From Zestomonas insulae (lineage in GTDB: Bacteria; Pseudomonadota; Gammaproteobacteria; Pseudomonadales; Pseudomonadaceae): 64,000 bases of DNA. The position numbers and the translations under genes were made by a program. The stretch spans positions 372,001-436,000 of the forward strand of contig NZ_JAFEUP010000002.1 of assembly GCF_016901015.1 (NCBI RefSeq), in the 5' to 3' direction. The number at the start of each line of letters is the position of its first letter. Positions within the stretch are counted from its first letter, which is position 1. The notes under the pieces are model-generated. The model was not told where the DNA came from. It saw only the letters and a list, made by a program, of their open reading frames with translations, and searched no databases. Shown here piece after piece: positions 16,133 to 24,670 of this stretch.

Positions 16133-18124
16133 TTACCAATCTGGATGGCTTTCAGGTACGCCTGTGCGCCACGGCGGTAGCTTCGAATGGCAATGGAAGA
16201 ACGTGGACTCTCCAACAGCGGGCGAATCCCCTTCGCCTTTCGGGCAACCCGCTATGTCTAGCGCGATCTTCAGCGTTCCGTAAGTGCCAGTTTTGGCGTT
16301 TGGCCCCCAGCACCTGAACCTGCCCGCTATGGGTTGGTTGCACCACGCGAATGTCTCGTCGTCGCTGGTGCTGGCTTTGCCTGGCGAGTTCTGCGATCCA
16401 CTTCCTGATCCGCCGGAAACGCCTGAGCCTTCCGAACTTCCCGAGCCTGAACCTTTCCGGCTTTTGGATGAAGAGCGCGAGGACTCAGCTTTCCCATCTC
16501 CGCTGCCACCTGCAGCGGCCAGACGCTTGGCCTCTACCTCTTCGGCGCGAGTCTGCGGGCAAGTCGGCCAGTGGGCGGGGCCTTCATCACCCGGGCGATT
16601 GCACAGGCGGACCTTGCCTCGCGCCATATTGTCCGCGGCGGGTGCTGCATCCGGCAGATTCGCCGACGGCGTGATGCTGTTGGTTGCCGTACTCAGCTGA
16701 ATTTTCGAGGGCAGAATCTTGTTGGTGCCGGCTTGTTGCTTCCTCTGCGCTTGCCGCTGCTGCAGCCCCTGCTGCACCTCTGCCAGTTGTGCAAGCGTCG
16801 CTTGGTCGCCACCACCTTCGCTGACCAACTGCTGAGTCTGGGCGAGGGCGGCGGCAACCGTGGCATCTTGTTGGGCTTCTTCATCTGAAGAGTCGGAAGA
16901 GACTTCCGCGTAGGTCTCTTCTGCTTCAGCTTCTTGGGCGGCATATGCCTGTTGGGCCTGAGCCGCCTGGGCGGTGTAGGCAATGCTGTTGAGCAACGCG
17001 TCTTGCGATGCCTGCGCCGCCTGCGCGTCGGCAACGCCTGCTGCCATACCTTGGCTCAAGCCAGTCATGACGGCGTTGAACATGGCGGCGTTGTTCGAAC
17101 TGCTTTCTGCGCTTAGCCGTTCAGCCTCCCGCGCTTGCCGGGCCTTTTCTTCAGCGTATGCCTGCTGATCCGTTCGGTACTCGCTCCACAATTGGTCTCC
17201 GCTTGCGCCGGTCGCTGCGAAGATTTTGTAGGCCACATCGTCGTATCCGCCCACTCGAATGACCTCGTAATCGCTTTCCAGAGTGAACAGGTAAGCAGAG
17301 CCTTTCGGTGTGAGGATCTTGTCATCCCAACCGACAATGAGGGCTTCTTCGCCGACGGTATTCAGGTACCAGCAGTTGGAGTTTTCAGAGACGTGACACT
17401 CGGTGACCACAACGACCTTTTCGCCTTTGCGCGCCGGGAGCGAGTAAAGGTGATAGCGAGCGCCGTGCCATGCCGTCAGGCTCCGAGCATCGAGAACGGC
17501 ATCCGTCTTCTCGCCGTAGGTGAGCGCCTTCACTCCACTAGGCGTGGATGCAGGACGGGAGGGTGAAGCCATGGTGGATGGTGCCGCGCTTGAAGCGACA
17601 GCTGGGGCAGTGCCAGAAGAGGTGAACGTCACCGAGGAGTCGACGCTAGCTACGACATCCCCACTCAGTGTCACTCCCTCACGCACGAGTGCTCCGGCGC
17701 TCGTGCGTTGAATGCGAAATGGGTGTTTGACGAAGGCGTTCAGTGCAAACGTCGCGGTGTCCGTCCCTTCCATTTTGCCGTCCCACTTCACGCCGCCAGG
17801 AATCCAATACGTCAGCTCACCAGGCCTCGAGCCTGGCAGGATCGTGTTCGTGGTAAGCAACTGGCCCGAGTACGGATGGCGGATTTCTTCGGCCAGAACC
17901 ATGTCCTGTACCACCCACCGATATGACAGGGAGTGCTGGTCTGGTGCGGTCCAAGACGTCCCGGCCAAGTCCCGATAGGGCCCCCAGATCTGCTCTTTGC
18001 TCAGCGTGCTGTTGATCGCCCACTGAGGCTGACTGGCCGGAACGAAAGGGGTGGTGCTGCAGCCTGTGAGTGCCAGCCCGAGTGCGAAAGTTACGGCTAC
18101 CAGCCGAATGAATTGCTTGGTCAT
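16133..18124 (-). CDS. Large lipoprotein of unknown function, Ser/Gly-rich
   Basis: About 663 residues. The N-terminus is a lipoprotein signal with lipobox LALTGC (Cys ~22), so the protein is membrane-anchored. The first ~290 residues look like a globular domain with YRWVVQDMVLAEEIRHPYSG. A central Ala/Gln-rich segment, probably coiled coil (around AAQAQQAYAAQEAEAEE), follows, then a low-complexity tract dominated by Ser, Gly and Lys, and finally a small Cys-containing C-terminal end (FAWCNQPIAGRFRCWG). ATG 18124 has GGGGA upstream; an ATG at 18148 is less likely. I do not recognise the family. It is a single gene flanked by duplicated monooxygenase 3' ends, which suggests insertion. Confidence 0.7.
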   Translation of the reverse strand: MTKQFIRLVAVTFALGLALTGCSTTPFVPASQPQWAINSTLSKEQIWGPYRDLAGTSWTAPDQHSLSYRWVVQDMVLAEEIRHPYSGQLLTTNTILPGSRPGELTYWIPGGVKWDGKMEGTDTATFALNAFVKHPFRIQRTSAGALVREGVTLSGDVVASVDSSVTFTSSGTAPAVASSAAPSTMASPSRPASTPSGVKALTYGEKTDAVLDARSLTAWHGARYHLYSLPARKGEKVVVVTECHVSENSNCWYLNTVGEEALIVGWDDKILTPKGSAYLFTLESDYEVIRVGGYDDVAYKIFAATGASGDQLWSEYRTDQQAYAEEKARQAREAERLSAESSSNNAAMFNAVMTGLSQGMAAGVADAQAAQASQDALLNSIAYTAQAAQAQQAYAAQEAEAEETYAEVSSDSSDEEAQQDATVAAALAQTQQLVSEGGGDQATLAQLAEVQQGLQQRQAQRKQQAGTNKILPSKIQLSTATNSITPSANLPDAAPAADNMARGKVRLCNRPGDEGPAHWPTCPQTRAEEVEAKRLAAAGGSGDGKAESSRSSSKSRKGSGSGSSEGSGVSGGSGSGSQNSPGKASTSDDETFAWCNQPIAGRFRCWGPNAKTGTYGTLKIALDIAGCPKGEGDSPAVGESTFFHCHSKLPPWRTGVPESHPDW

Positions 18125-18369
18125 TTCCCCTGCCGCCCTCGTGGGCAATCTAGTGTAGGTATCGAGATCGTACGCAGCGGCCGGGAACGGCGCGTCATTC
18201 AGTTGAATGAATCGTGGCCCAATGCCATCTGCGGCCGGCGATGATCAGGACTCGAGGTTCGCAGGTAAAGCGTCAGCAGACAGTTGGTTACGGTTGTGGT
18301 TTCCGCGTACGGAGTTGGCAGGCGAACCCATCGAGCAGCAGTGCCGCCCGAGCGGCCGCTGAGGGGAGG

Positions 18370-18393
18370 GCGGAGCGGCCTGCGCCGCTCCGC
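18370..18393 (-). terminator. Strong hairpin after the LLM monooxygenase
   Basis: GCGGAGCGGC/GCCGCTCCGC is a perfect 10-bp stem with a 4-base loop just beyond the stop codon at 18399. There is no T tract. The hairpin is largely preserved in the duplicated remnant near 15845-15868. Confidence 0.5.
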
Positions 18394-18398
18394 AGGGC

Positions 18399-19733
18399 TC
18401 AGGCGTTGCGCGGGTCGCGGCGGTTGGTGGGGCGGTCGAGGCCCAGGTTGTCGCGGTAGGTGCCGGCGCTGTACTCGGTGCGAAAGATGCCGCGTCGCTG
18501 CAGCTCCGGCACCACCAGGCGGGTGAAGTCCGCGAAGCCTTGCGGCAGGTACGGCGGCACCACGTTGAAGCCGTCCGCGCCGCGTTCGACGAACCATTGC
18601 TCGATCAGGTCGGCGACGGTCTTCACCGAGCCGATGGCCTGCAGGTGGCCGCGCGAGACGCGGAAGCGCAGCACCAGTTGGCGGATCGACAGGTTCTCGC
18701 GGCGCGCCAGTTCGAGCTGCTGGCGGAAGCGGCCCTTGCCGTTGGCGTCCTCCTGGTAGGGCAGGTCGGGCAGCGGGCCATCCACCGGGTAACCGGACAG
18801 GTCGAAGCCGCCGAACGACACGTTGCTGATGTCGACCAGCTCCTGCAGCTCGCCGAAGCGGTCCTGCGCTTCCTGATCGGACTCGCCGACCACCACCGAC
18901 AGGCCGGGGGTGATCTTCAGCTGGTCCTCGGCGCGCCCGTACTTGGCCATGCGGCCCTTCACGTCGCAGTAGAAGGCTTGCGCCACGTCGAGTGACTGCG
19001 CCGAGCAATAGGTCATCTCGGCAACCCGTGCGGCGAACTCGCGGCCGGTCTCTGAGTTGCCGGCCTGGACGAACACCGGGTAGCCCTGCAACGGCCGCGG
19101 GAAATCCAGCAGGCCGGCGGACTCGAAGTGCTCGCCCTGGTGACGCACCGGGTGTGCGGCGTGCGGGTCGTAGAACTGCCCGAGGTCGCGGCGCGGGTGG
19201 TCGAAGGCATCGTCGTCCCAGCTGTCCCACAGCGCCTTGGTCAGTTCGATGAACTCGGCGGCGCGCGCGTAGCGCTGCTCGTGAGTCGGTTCCTGGTGGA
19301 TGCCGAAGTTCTGCGCGGTGTGCGCGCCGAACGACGACACCACGTTCCAGCCGGCGCGCCCGCCGGAGAGGTGGTCGAGCGAGGCGAACTTGCGCGCCAC
19401 GTGGTAAGGGTGGTCGAAGTTGGTGTTGACCGTCGCCACCAGGCCGATGTGCCGGGTCACCGCGGCGAGCGCGGAGAGCAGGGTGAACGGCTCGAACTGG
19501 TAGTTCGGCGCCGCGCGCCCGGTCTGCGCGTTGATCTCGCCGGAACGGCCGATGAAGTCGGCCATGAAGAAGGTGTGGAACTTGGCCTGTTCGGCCAGCT
19601 TGGCGGCCTCGATGTACCAGTGCAGGTTCGGCCGGCCGTCGTCGGTGGAGCTCGGGTGGCGCCACGCCTCGGGATGGTGGCCGAAGCGGTGGAGAAAAAT
19701 GTTCAGCACCAATTGGCGCTTTTGTTCGCTCAC
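18399..19733 (-). CDS. LLM flavin-dependent monooxygenase, NtaA/SnaA/DszA family
   Basis: A 444-residue luciferase-like monooxygenase, normal length for the NtaA/SnaA/DszA branch, which uses FMNH2 from a separate reductase. Visible family marks are FHTFFMADFIGRSG, FEPFTLLSALAAVTRHIGLVATVNT, GRAGWNVVSSF, YPVFVQAGNSETGREFAA and the C-terminal RTEYSAGTYRDNLGLDRP. The start is GTG 19733, preceded by GAGGA. It is third in the desulfinase/aldolase-like/monooxygenase operon. By analogy with DszA it may oxygenate a C-S bond of a sulfone or sulfonate, giving a sulfinate for the neighbouring desulfinase. No flavin reductase or DszC homologue is seen nearby. Confidence 0.85.
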   Translation of the reverse strand: MSEQKRQLVLNIFLHRFGHHPEAWRHPSSTDDGRPNLHWYIEAAKLAEQAKFHTFFMADFIGRSGEINAQTGRAAPNYQFEPFTLLSALAAVTRHIGLVATVNTNFDHPYHVARKFASLDHLSGGRAGWNVVSSFGAHTAQNFGIHQEPTHEQRYARAAEFIELTKALWDSWDDDAFDHPRRDLGQFYDPHAAHPVRHQGEHFESAGLLDFPRPLQGYPVFVQAGNSETGREFAARVAEMTYCSAQSLDVAQAFYCDVKGRMAKYGRAEDQLKITPGLSVVVGESDQEAQDRFGELQELVDISNVSFGGFDLSGYPVDGPLPDLPYQEDANGKGRFRQQLELARRENLSIRQLVLRFRVSRGHLQAIGSVKTVADLIEQWFVERGADGFNVVPPYLPQGFADFTRLVVPELQRRGIFRTEYSAGTYRDNLGLDRPTNRRDPRNA

Positions 19734-19792
19734 GGAAGGGTGTCCTCAACGGGTGACGGCAGCGGCCACGATGGCCTCGGCCCGGGGAAGGC

Positions 19793-20461
19793 TCAGCCTT
19801 CGTAGTTCTTGGCTTGTTCCAGCAGACCGGTGCGTTTCCACTGCAGCTCTAGCGCGCCGGGGGTGTACACCTGGGCGCCGCCGATCTGCTCGGCGATGGC
19901 CTGGAAGCGCGCGGCTTCCTCGACGAACAGGATGGTTTCCGAGGTCTTGAGGATGCCCTTGCCCCAGAAGTTGGCGCCGCCGTTGGACTCCAGCAGGGCC
20001 GGTGGCGGGGCCAGTTCGGGGTGCTTGTCGAGGCGTTCGCCGATCACCTCGAGCACGCTGCGGGTGCGCTCCAGATGGTTGGGGATGGTGCGTGCCAGCA
20101 GGTGGCGGGCGGCGGCGACGTAGAGGATCGGGAACTCCTTGTGCGCCAGCGACCAGGCGGACAGCCAGGCGGTGTGCACATGGATCACTGTGTCGGCTTC
20201 CAGGCGCGACTCGTGGAGGATCAAGCCGCTGTTTTCGGCGAACGACGCCACGCTGATCTTCGGCGCCTGGTCGCGGGCCAGGCCGCCGGGGAAGCGGATC
20301 GCCAGCAAGTGGTCGGTGCCCGGAATGCGGTGCGAGATGTGGAAGGTCAGGCTGGCGGACAGCGTGCCGTTGGCGCGCAGCGTGTCGAAGGCGTGCACGG
20401 CGTCGGCGCGCGCCTGTTCGATGTAGGCGACCAGCTCGGCGTCGTTGGTGATATCGGTCAT
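19793..20461 (-). CDS. Class II aldolase/adducin-like protein
   Basis: A 222-residue protein whose layout matches class II aldolases: an N-terminal helix, a strand region HISHRIPGTDHLLAIRFPG, then VASFAENSGLILHESRLEADTVIHVHTAWLSAW, where H94 and H96 (HVHT) correspond to the metal-binding His pair and E84 may be a further active-site residue. ATG 20461 has GAGGAA. Genes on both sides (27 and 59 base gaps) are on the same strand, so it is the middle gene of the operon. It could cleave or isomerise the carbon product left after desulfurisation; the reaction is unknown. Confidence 0.75.
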   Translation of the reverse strand: MTDITNDAELVAYIEQARADAVHAFDTLRANGTLSASLTFHISHRIPGTDHLLAIRFPGGLARDQAPKISVASFAENSGLILHESRLEADTVIHVHTAWLSAWSLAHKEFPILYVAAARHLLARTIPNHLERTRSVLEVIGERLDKHPELAPPPALLESNGGANFWGKGILKTSETILFVEEAARFQAIAEQIGGAQVYTPGALELQWKRTGLLEQAKNYEG

Positions 20462-20488
20462 GACAAGGTTCCTCGGGGATGTGAAGGG

Positions 20489-21541
20489 TCAGGCGGCGGC
20501 TTGCGCGCGCTCCTGCTCGACCAGCTTGCGGGCCTGCGCCAGTGGCTCGTGGACGACCCAGTCGTTCACGTCGAAGTCGTGCTTGAGGTAGCCCCAGTCG
20601 CGCAGGAAGTTCTTCTGGGTGGTCAGGCCGTCGATGTAGGCCTGGGTCAGCTTGGGCGTGAACGACAGGTGCACGTCGGCACCGTGCGCGGCGAATACGT
20701 CGGCTACGTTGGCGCCGCGGCTTTCCGGCAGCAGCAGCTGGGCCACTTCGTTGCGGTTGTGCGCCGCCCACTCGGCGGTGCGCAGCAGCACGGCGAGGTA
20801 GCGCACCACCACCTCGGGATGTTTCTCCAGGAACGCGCGGTCGACGGTGATCGGCCGCGGCGTGCCGTTGCCGACGCGCAGCAGCGGGTCGGACAGCTCG
20901 TTGAGGTTGAGCAACTGGCGCAGGTGCGGCTGCTGGGCGACCCGGTAGCCACGCGCGAAGCGGATGAAGATGGCGTCCACCTCGCCACGCTCGAGCGCTG
21001 CTACGGCCACGTCGGGGCGCTCTTCGGGCTCGCGGCGCGGGCCGTCGTGCATGTCGTAGCTGGGCGCCTCGAGATCGACCAGGATGGCGTCGGCGGTGCT
21101 CAGGCCGACCAGCGACAGGGCGGTGGCGAAGCCGTGCTGGGCCGCGCCGCGCTGGAAGTCGATGACCGCGCCCTTGTGCAGCGGGATGCCCAGGCGCTTG
21201 CCCTTGAGGTCGGCGAGGTCATGGATGGCGCTGTCGGCGCGCACCAGGATGCCCTGGTACTCGTCGAGCCAGGTGATGCCGAGTACCACGGTGTCCTGGC
21301 CGCTGCCCTTGGCCCAGATCGGCGGGATGTTGCCGCCTTCGCGGAACATGCCGCTCTGGCCGTGGTGGTAGTGCGAGTTGCGCACCTCCAGGCTGGTCGA
21401 ATCGCGCAGCGAGTGCAGCACGGTGCCGGGCTGGGCGAACTCTTCCTGCAGCCAGTTCTTGCGGATCGCCAGGGCGGAAGCGGTGGCGGCGCCGCAGCGG
21501 GTGTACCAGAGCTGGACGGGTTGTGCCGAAGTGGATGGCAT
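20489..21541 (-). CDS. DszB-like desulfinase (ABC-binding-protein fold, no signal peptide)
   Basis: A 350-residue protein resembling sulfonate/nitrate binding proteins (ADLKGKRLGIPLHKGAV, YLAVLLRTAEWAAHN) but with no signal peptide, so it should be cytoplasmic. Near the start, WYTRCGAATASALA places C16 where Rhodococcus DszB has its catalytic Cys27. SHYHHGQSGMFREGGNIPP places H57 and R67 ten residues apart, exactly like His60 and Arg70 of DszB, with the R-x-G-G motif intact (recalled from DszB literature). This predicts C-S cleavage of a sulfinate releasing sulfite. ATG 21541 follows GAGGG. It is the first gene of the operon, behind a sigma-54 promoter. It is usually auto-annotated as a binding protein. 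Confidence 0.75.
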   Translation of the reverse strand: MPSTSAQPVQLWYTRCGAATASALAIRKNWLQEEFAQPGTVLHSLRDSTSLEVRNSHYHHGQSGMFREGGNIPPIWAKGSGQDTVVLGITWLDEYQGILVRADSAIHDLADLKGKRLGIPLHKGAVIDFQRGAAQHGFATALSLVGLSTADAILVDLEAPSYDMHDGPRREPEERPDVAVAALERGEVDAIFIRFARGYRVAQQPHLRQLLNLNELSDPLLRVGNGTPRPITVDRAFLEKHPEVVVRYLAVLLRTAEWAAHNRNEVAQLLLPESRGANVADVFAAHGADVHLSFTPKLTQAYIDGLTTQKNFLRDWGYLKHDFDVNDWVVHEPLAQARKLVEQERAQAAA

Positions 21542-21584
21542 GACAAGACCCTCGAAGTAGGTGAATTGGTGGCATGGCGGAAAG

Positions 21585-21601
21585 AGCAGCTTCCATGCCA
21601 G
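21585..21601 (-). promoter_or_regulatory. Sigma-54 (-24/-12) promoter of the desulfinase operon
   Basis: Read on the minus strand: CTGGCATGGAAGCTGCT, matching YTGGCAYGRNNNTTGCW with GG and GC exactly ten bases apart (one T of TTGC is C). The predicted start lies about 30 bases before ATG 21541. Confidence 0.7.
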
Positions 21602-21778
21602 CAACTTCGCAGGACAGTAATGAGCGGGTGAAGTTGTCGCTCGAAGTGCTGATGGTTATTGATATGCAAGTGTTTTTATCGCGTGGCTGGCGCTTGCTAG
21701 GCGGCAATTAAGTACGTCGAAAAGTTGCCTGTTGAGTAGGCATTTGCTGGGTGGCGAGCAGCATTGCTGGCGGGCTGC

Positions 21779-21793
21779 TGCTGGCTCAGCAGT
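21779..21793. promoter_or_regulatory. Candidate enhancer site for the sigma-54 activator
   Basis: CTGCTGGCTCAGCAG, a TGCT-N5-AGCA dyad located between the two divergent sigma-54 promoters, about 190 bases from each. The same spacing and a shared TCAGCA half occur at 29229-29243. Role inferred. Confidence 0.4.
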
Positions 21794-21967
21794 CATCGCA
21801 AAGTCAGGCTTGGCACTAGGCGTAGAGCGGTTTTTGGCGGGTTGTTGTCGGAGCAGCTATCGGCCAGCAGTTTTGTGTTCGTTGATCAGCAAAGTGCTTT
21901 TGAATTTGTAATGCTGCAACGCTGTAATTGTTATCTAAGTTGTTTGAATTATTTACCTTTTAAGTGG

Positions 21968-21984
21968 CTGGCATAGTTGTTGCG
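21968..21984 (+). promoter_or_regulatory. Sigma-54 (-24/-12) promoter of the first TonB-dependent receptor
   Basis: CTGGCATAGTTGTTGCG fits YTGGCAYRRNNNTTGCW at nearly every position, with the GG-N10-GC spacing required by sigma-54. It ends 65 bases before ATG 22050. The stretch 21880-21960 before it is unusually AT-rich for this window, as expected where DNA must bend. Confidence 0.8.
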
Positions 21985-22049
21985 CTTTTGTTCTCGACGG
22001 CAAGTCATGAACCTGCGTGCAGAGATCTGGCATTCTTAAAAGGGAACTA

Positions 22050-24437
22050 ATGATGTTGTATCGCGCTCTTCCGGCTGTATTAACGACCGCTTCGCCAACT
22101 TACTTTTTCTGGCCGCGCAAACGCTTGGCGGCAGCGATCTCCCGCGCCTGCCTGACCGGTCTGGCCACCGGCCTGATTGCCGGTGGCGCCTGGGCCACGG
22201 AGCCGCCGACCGGCAAGCGGGACGGCAACCAGGAGGGCCAGCTGGAGACCGTGGTGGTGACCGCCTCCAAGCGCGCCGAGAAGGTCCAGGACGTGCCGAT
22301 CCCGATCACCGCGGTGACCGGTGAAGCGGTGCGCGACAAGAACATCACCACCTCGTCGGACATCGAGCGACTGGCGCCGAACCTGTCCGCGCAGTCGAGC
22401 GGCAACACCGGCGGACGCTCCGGCAAGCCGCGCTGGTTCCTGCGCGGCATCGGCACCAACGACCCGAACGCCAACCAGGAAGGCCCACTGGCCATCTATG
22501 TCGACGAAGTGGTGGTCGGCCTGCAGGGCGACCAGAGCTTCCCGCTGTTCGACCTCGACCGCGTCGAGGTGCTGCGCGGCCCGCAGGGCACCCTATGGGG
22601 CAAGAACAACACCGGCGGGGCGATTCATTTCGTCTCGCGCAAACCGACCTTCGACACCAACGGCTACACCAAGCTCGGCGTCGGCGATTACGGCAGCCGC
22701 CTCACCGAGGCGGCGGTCGGCGGCACGCTGGTGCCGGAGAAGCTGGCAGGCCGTGCGGCGATCTACTACGAGAAGGGCGAGGGCTGGGCGGAGAGCGTGA
22801 TCACCGGTACCACCGGGCCGCGCTTCGAGGACTTCAACGGGCGCTTCCAGTTGCTCGGCAACCTGACCGACAACCTCGACGCGCTGCTGATCCTCAACCT
22901 GCGCAAGTTGAACACCGGCAACACGCCGAACTACATCGTCGGCGCCACCAGCGTGAACAACGTGACCACGCCGAATCCCGGCGGCGGCATCAGCCAGGGC
23001 GGCACCACCTACTTGCCGCCGTACGGCGACGATCCGGACAACACCAGCGACTTCTTCAGCACCTTGGCCAACAGCTCGAACAACTGGTACGGCAGCACCC
23101 TCAAGCTCAACTGGTACCTGGGCGAGAACACCCTGACCTCGATCACCGGTCTCAACAAGGGCAACGGCGACACCTGGCTGAACCCGCAGATTCCGCCGGG
23201 CAGCACGCTGGACAAGACCGCCTCGGACGGCGACACCTCGTCTGATCAGTTCACCCAGGAGATCCGCCTCAGCTCACCGACCGACCGTGCCTTGAGCTGG
23301 ATCGCCGGCGCCTACTACTACGACCTGCAGGCCGACTCGGCGACCGACACCCTGCGCTACCGCAGCGGCAACACCCAGGAGCAGTTCTCGGTGGCTTCGT
23401 GGGACCAGGACGCGAAGAGCTGGGCACTGTTCGGCAACGTGAAGTACCGCTTCACCGACCGCGCGGCGGTCACCCTCGGCCTGCGCCAGACCTGGGAAAC
23501 CAAGGACATCACCGAGACCACGCTGACCGCCACCGACACCGCCGGCAACCAGAACATCGTGATCATCGGCCCCGGTGGCATCAACTCGGTGCGCGGCTCC
23601 GGGGTGGTCGCGCCGCAGGAGCTGAGCACCGACGCGAGCTGGACCAAGACCACCTGGGACATCACCCCGGAATACCGCTTCACCGACGACATCCTCGGCT
23701 ACATCCGCATCGCCACCGGCTTCCGCTCCGGCGGCTTCAACCAGTCGATCGTGCGTGGCGAGATCATCGAGACCGATCCGGAAACTCTCACCGACTACGA
23801 GGTCGGTCTGAAGACCTCGTGGCTGGACGGGCGCTTGACCGCCAACCTCTCGGCGTTCTACTACGACATCAAGGACCTGCAGCTGAACATCCAGCAGCAG
23901 GTGCCCGGCACCACCATCACCAGCACCGCCGGCTCGTCGGACGGCAACGTCAAGGGCGTCGAGCTCGAAGTGCAGGCGCTGCCGCTGGAGAACTGGCGCC
24001 TGGCCGCGAGCCTCGGCCTGCTGAAAAGCGAGTACACCGACTTCGTCTACACGGTCGGGCCGACCACCCTGGATGCCAGCGGCAACGACTTCTACCGCAC
24101 CCCGGAAACCTCGTTCCGCCTGGACACCGATTACCGCATCCGTCTCGGCGACTTCGGCCAGCTGCTGCTCGGCACCGACTGGTCGTACCGCAGCCACATC
24201 TACCACAACGCCACAGTGCAGGATGACCCGGTGCAGGAAACTGGGGACTACTGGAACGGCAACGCGCGGATCAGCTACTTCACCCCGGACAACCAGCTGC
24301 AACTGACCGGCTTCGTGAAGAACGTCACCGATCAGTCGAATAAGGTGCTGTCGCAGATCGTCAACCAGCGCGGCGTGTATCCCACCGGCTATGTGGCGCC
24401 ACGGACCTACGGGGTGCAGCTCACCTACAACTTCTGA
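22050..24437 (+). CDS. TonB-dependent outer-membrane receptor 1
   Basis: A 795-residue receptor. A long N-terminal signal region ends around GGAWATE. The TonB box region reads ETVVVTASKR, the plug domain follows (RFxG equivalent WFLRGIGTND, then YVDEVVVG and LFDLDRVEVLRGPQGTLWGKN), and a 22-strand-type barrel ends in the typical aromatic terminus TYNF. ATG 22050 has AAAAGGGA upstream; a GTG at 22017 is less likely. It is driven by a sigma-54 promoter and is divergent from the desulfinase operon, so it probably imports the organosulfur substrate rather than a siderophore. A strong terminator follows. Confidence 0.9.
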   Translation: MMLYRALPAVLTTASPTYFFWPRKRLAAAISRACLTGLATGLIAGGAWATEPPTGKRDGNQEGQLETVVVTASKRAEKVQDVPIPITAVTGEAVRDKNITTSSDIERLAPNLSAQSSGNTGGRSGKPRWFLRGIGTNDPNANQEGPLAIYVDEVVVGLQGDQSFPLFDLDRVEVLRGPQGTLWGKNNTGGAIHFVSRKPTFDTNGYTKLGVGDYGSRLTEAAVGGTLVPEKLAGRAAIYYEKGEGWAESVITGTTGPRFEDFNGRFQLLGNLTDNLDALLILNLRKLNTGNTPNYIVGATSVNNVTTPNPGGGISQGGTTYLPPYGDDPDNTSDFFSTLANSSNNWYGSTLKLNWYLGENTLTSITGLNKGNGDTWLNPQIPPGSTLDKTASDGDTSSDQFTQEIRLSSPTDRALSWIAGAYYYDLQADSATDTLRYRSGNTQEQFSVASWDQDAKSWALFGNVKYRFTDRAAVTLGLRQTWETKDITETTLTATDTAGNQNIVIIGPGGINSVRGSGVVAPQELSTDASWTKTTWDITPEYRFTDDILGYIRIATGFRSGGFNQSIVRGEIIETDPETLTDYEVGLKTSWLDGRLTANLSAFYYDIKDLQLNIQQQVPGTTITSTAGSSDGNVKGVELEVQALPLENWRLAASLGLLKSEYTDFVYTVGPTTLDASGNDFYRTPETSFRLDTDYRIRLGDFGQLLLGTDWSYRSHIYHNATVQDDPVQETGDYWNGNARISYFTPDNQLQLTGFVKNVTDQSNKVLSQIVNQRGVYPTGYVAPRTYGVQLTYNF

Positions 24438-24472
24438 GGCGCGGTTATGGGACGACTCGTCGTTCCGTTCCC

Positions 24473-24507
24473 CACAAAAAAGCCCTCATGACGAGGGCTT
24501 TTTTGTG
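24473..24507 (+). terminator. Rho-independent terminator after receptor 1
   Basis: AAAAAAGCCCTC and GAGGGCTTTTTT form a perfect stem around loop ATGAC; the T run makes it intrinsic on the + strand and the matching A run could serve the minus strand too. Confidence 0.92.
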
Positions 24508-24536
24508 GCTGGTGGGCAAGCAGAACTACGTCTGCA

Positions 24537-24600
24537 TGTAGGAGCGGATTCATCCGCGATGGCGGCTACCGAGAATCGCGAATGAATTCGCTCCTACACA
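24537..24600. repeat. REP-type palindrome (GTAGGAGCGGATTCATCCGC)
   Basis: The arm GTAGGAGCGGATTCATCCGC is matched by GCGAATGAATTCGCTCCTAC in inverted order. This is the commonest REP pattern of Pseudomonas; related copies lie at 25279-25345 and 25371-25448. Confidence 0.8.
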
Positions 24601-24670
24601 AGCGCGCAGGACGGGTCGCTGATTTGTCGGGTGGCCAACCGCGCAGCGTTTTTCACCGGACAGGCCGCGA

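Noticed and set aside
18199..19749. 516-codon frame overlapping the LLM monooxygenase
   Set aside because: Arg/Pro-rich frame-shifted reading of the real gene; the 444-residue frame carries all family motifs.
20489..21541. Plain ABC transporter substrate-binding protein call
   Set aside because: There is no signal peptide or lipobox, and the DszB-like Cys/His/Arg set is present; kept only as the alternative.
21755..21769. TGGCGAG...TTGC stretch resembling another sigma-54 promoter
   Set aside because: GG and GC are eleven bases apart rather than ten, and no gene start fits.
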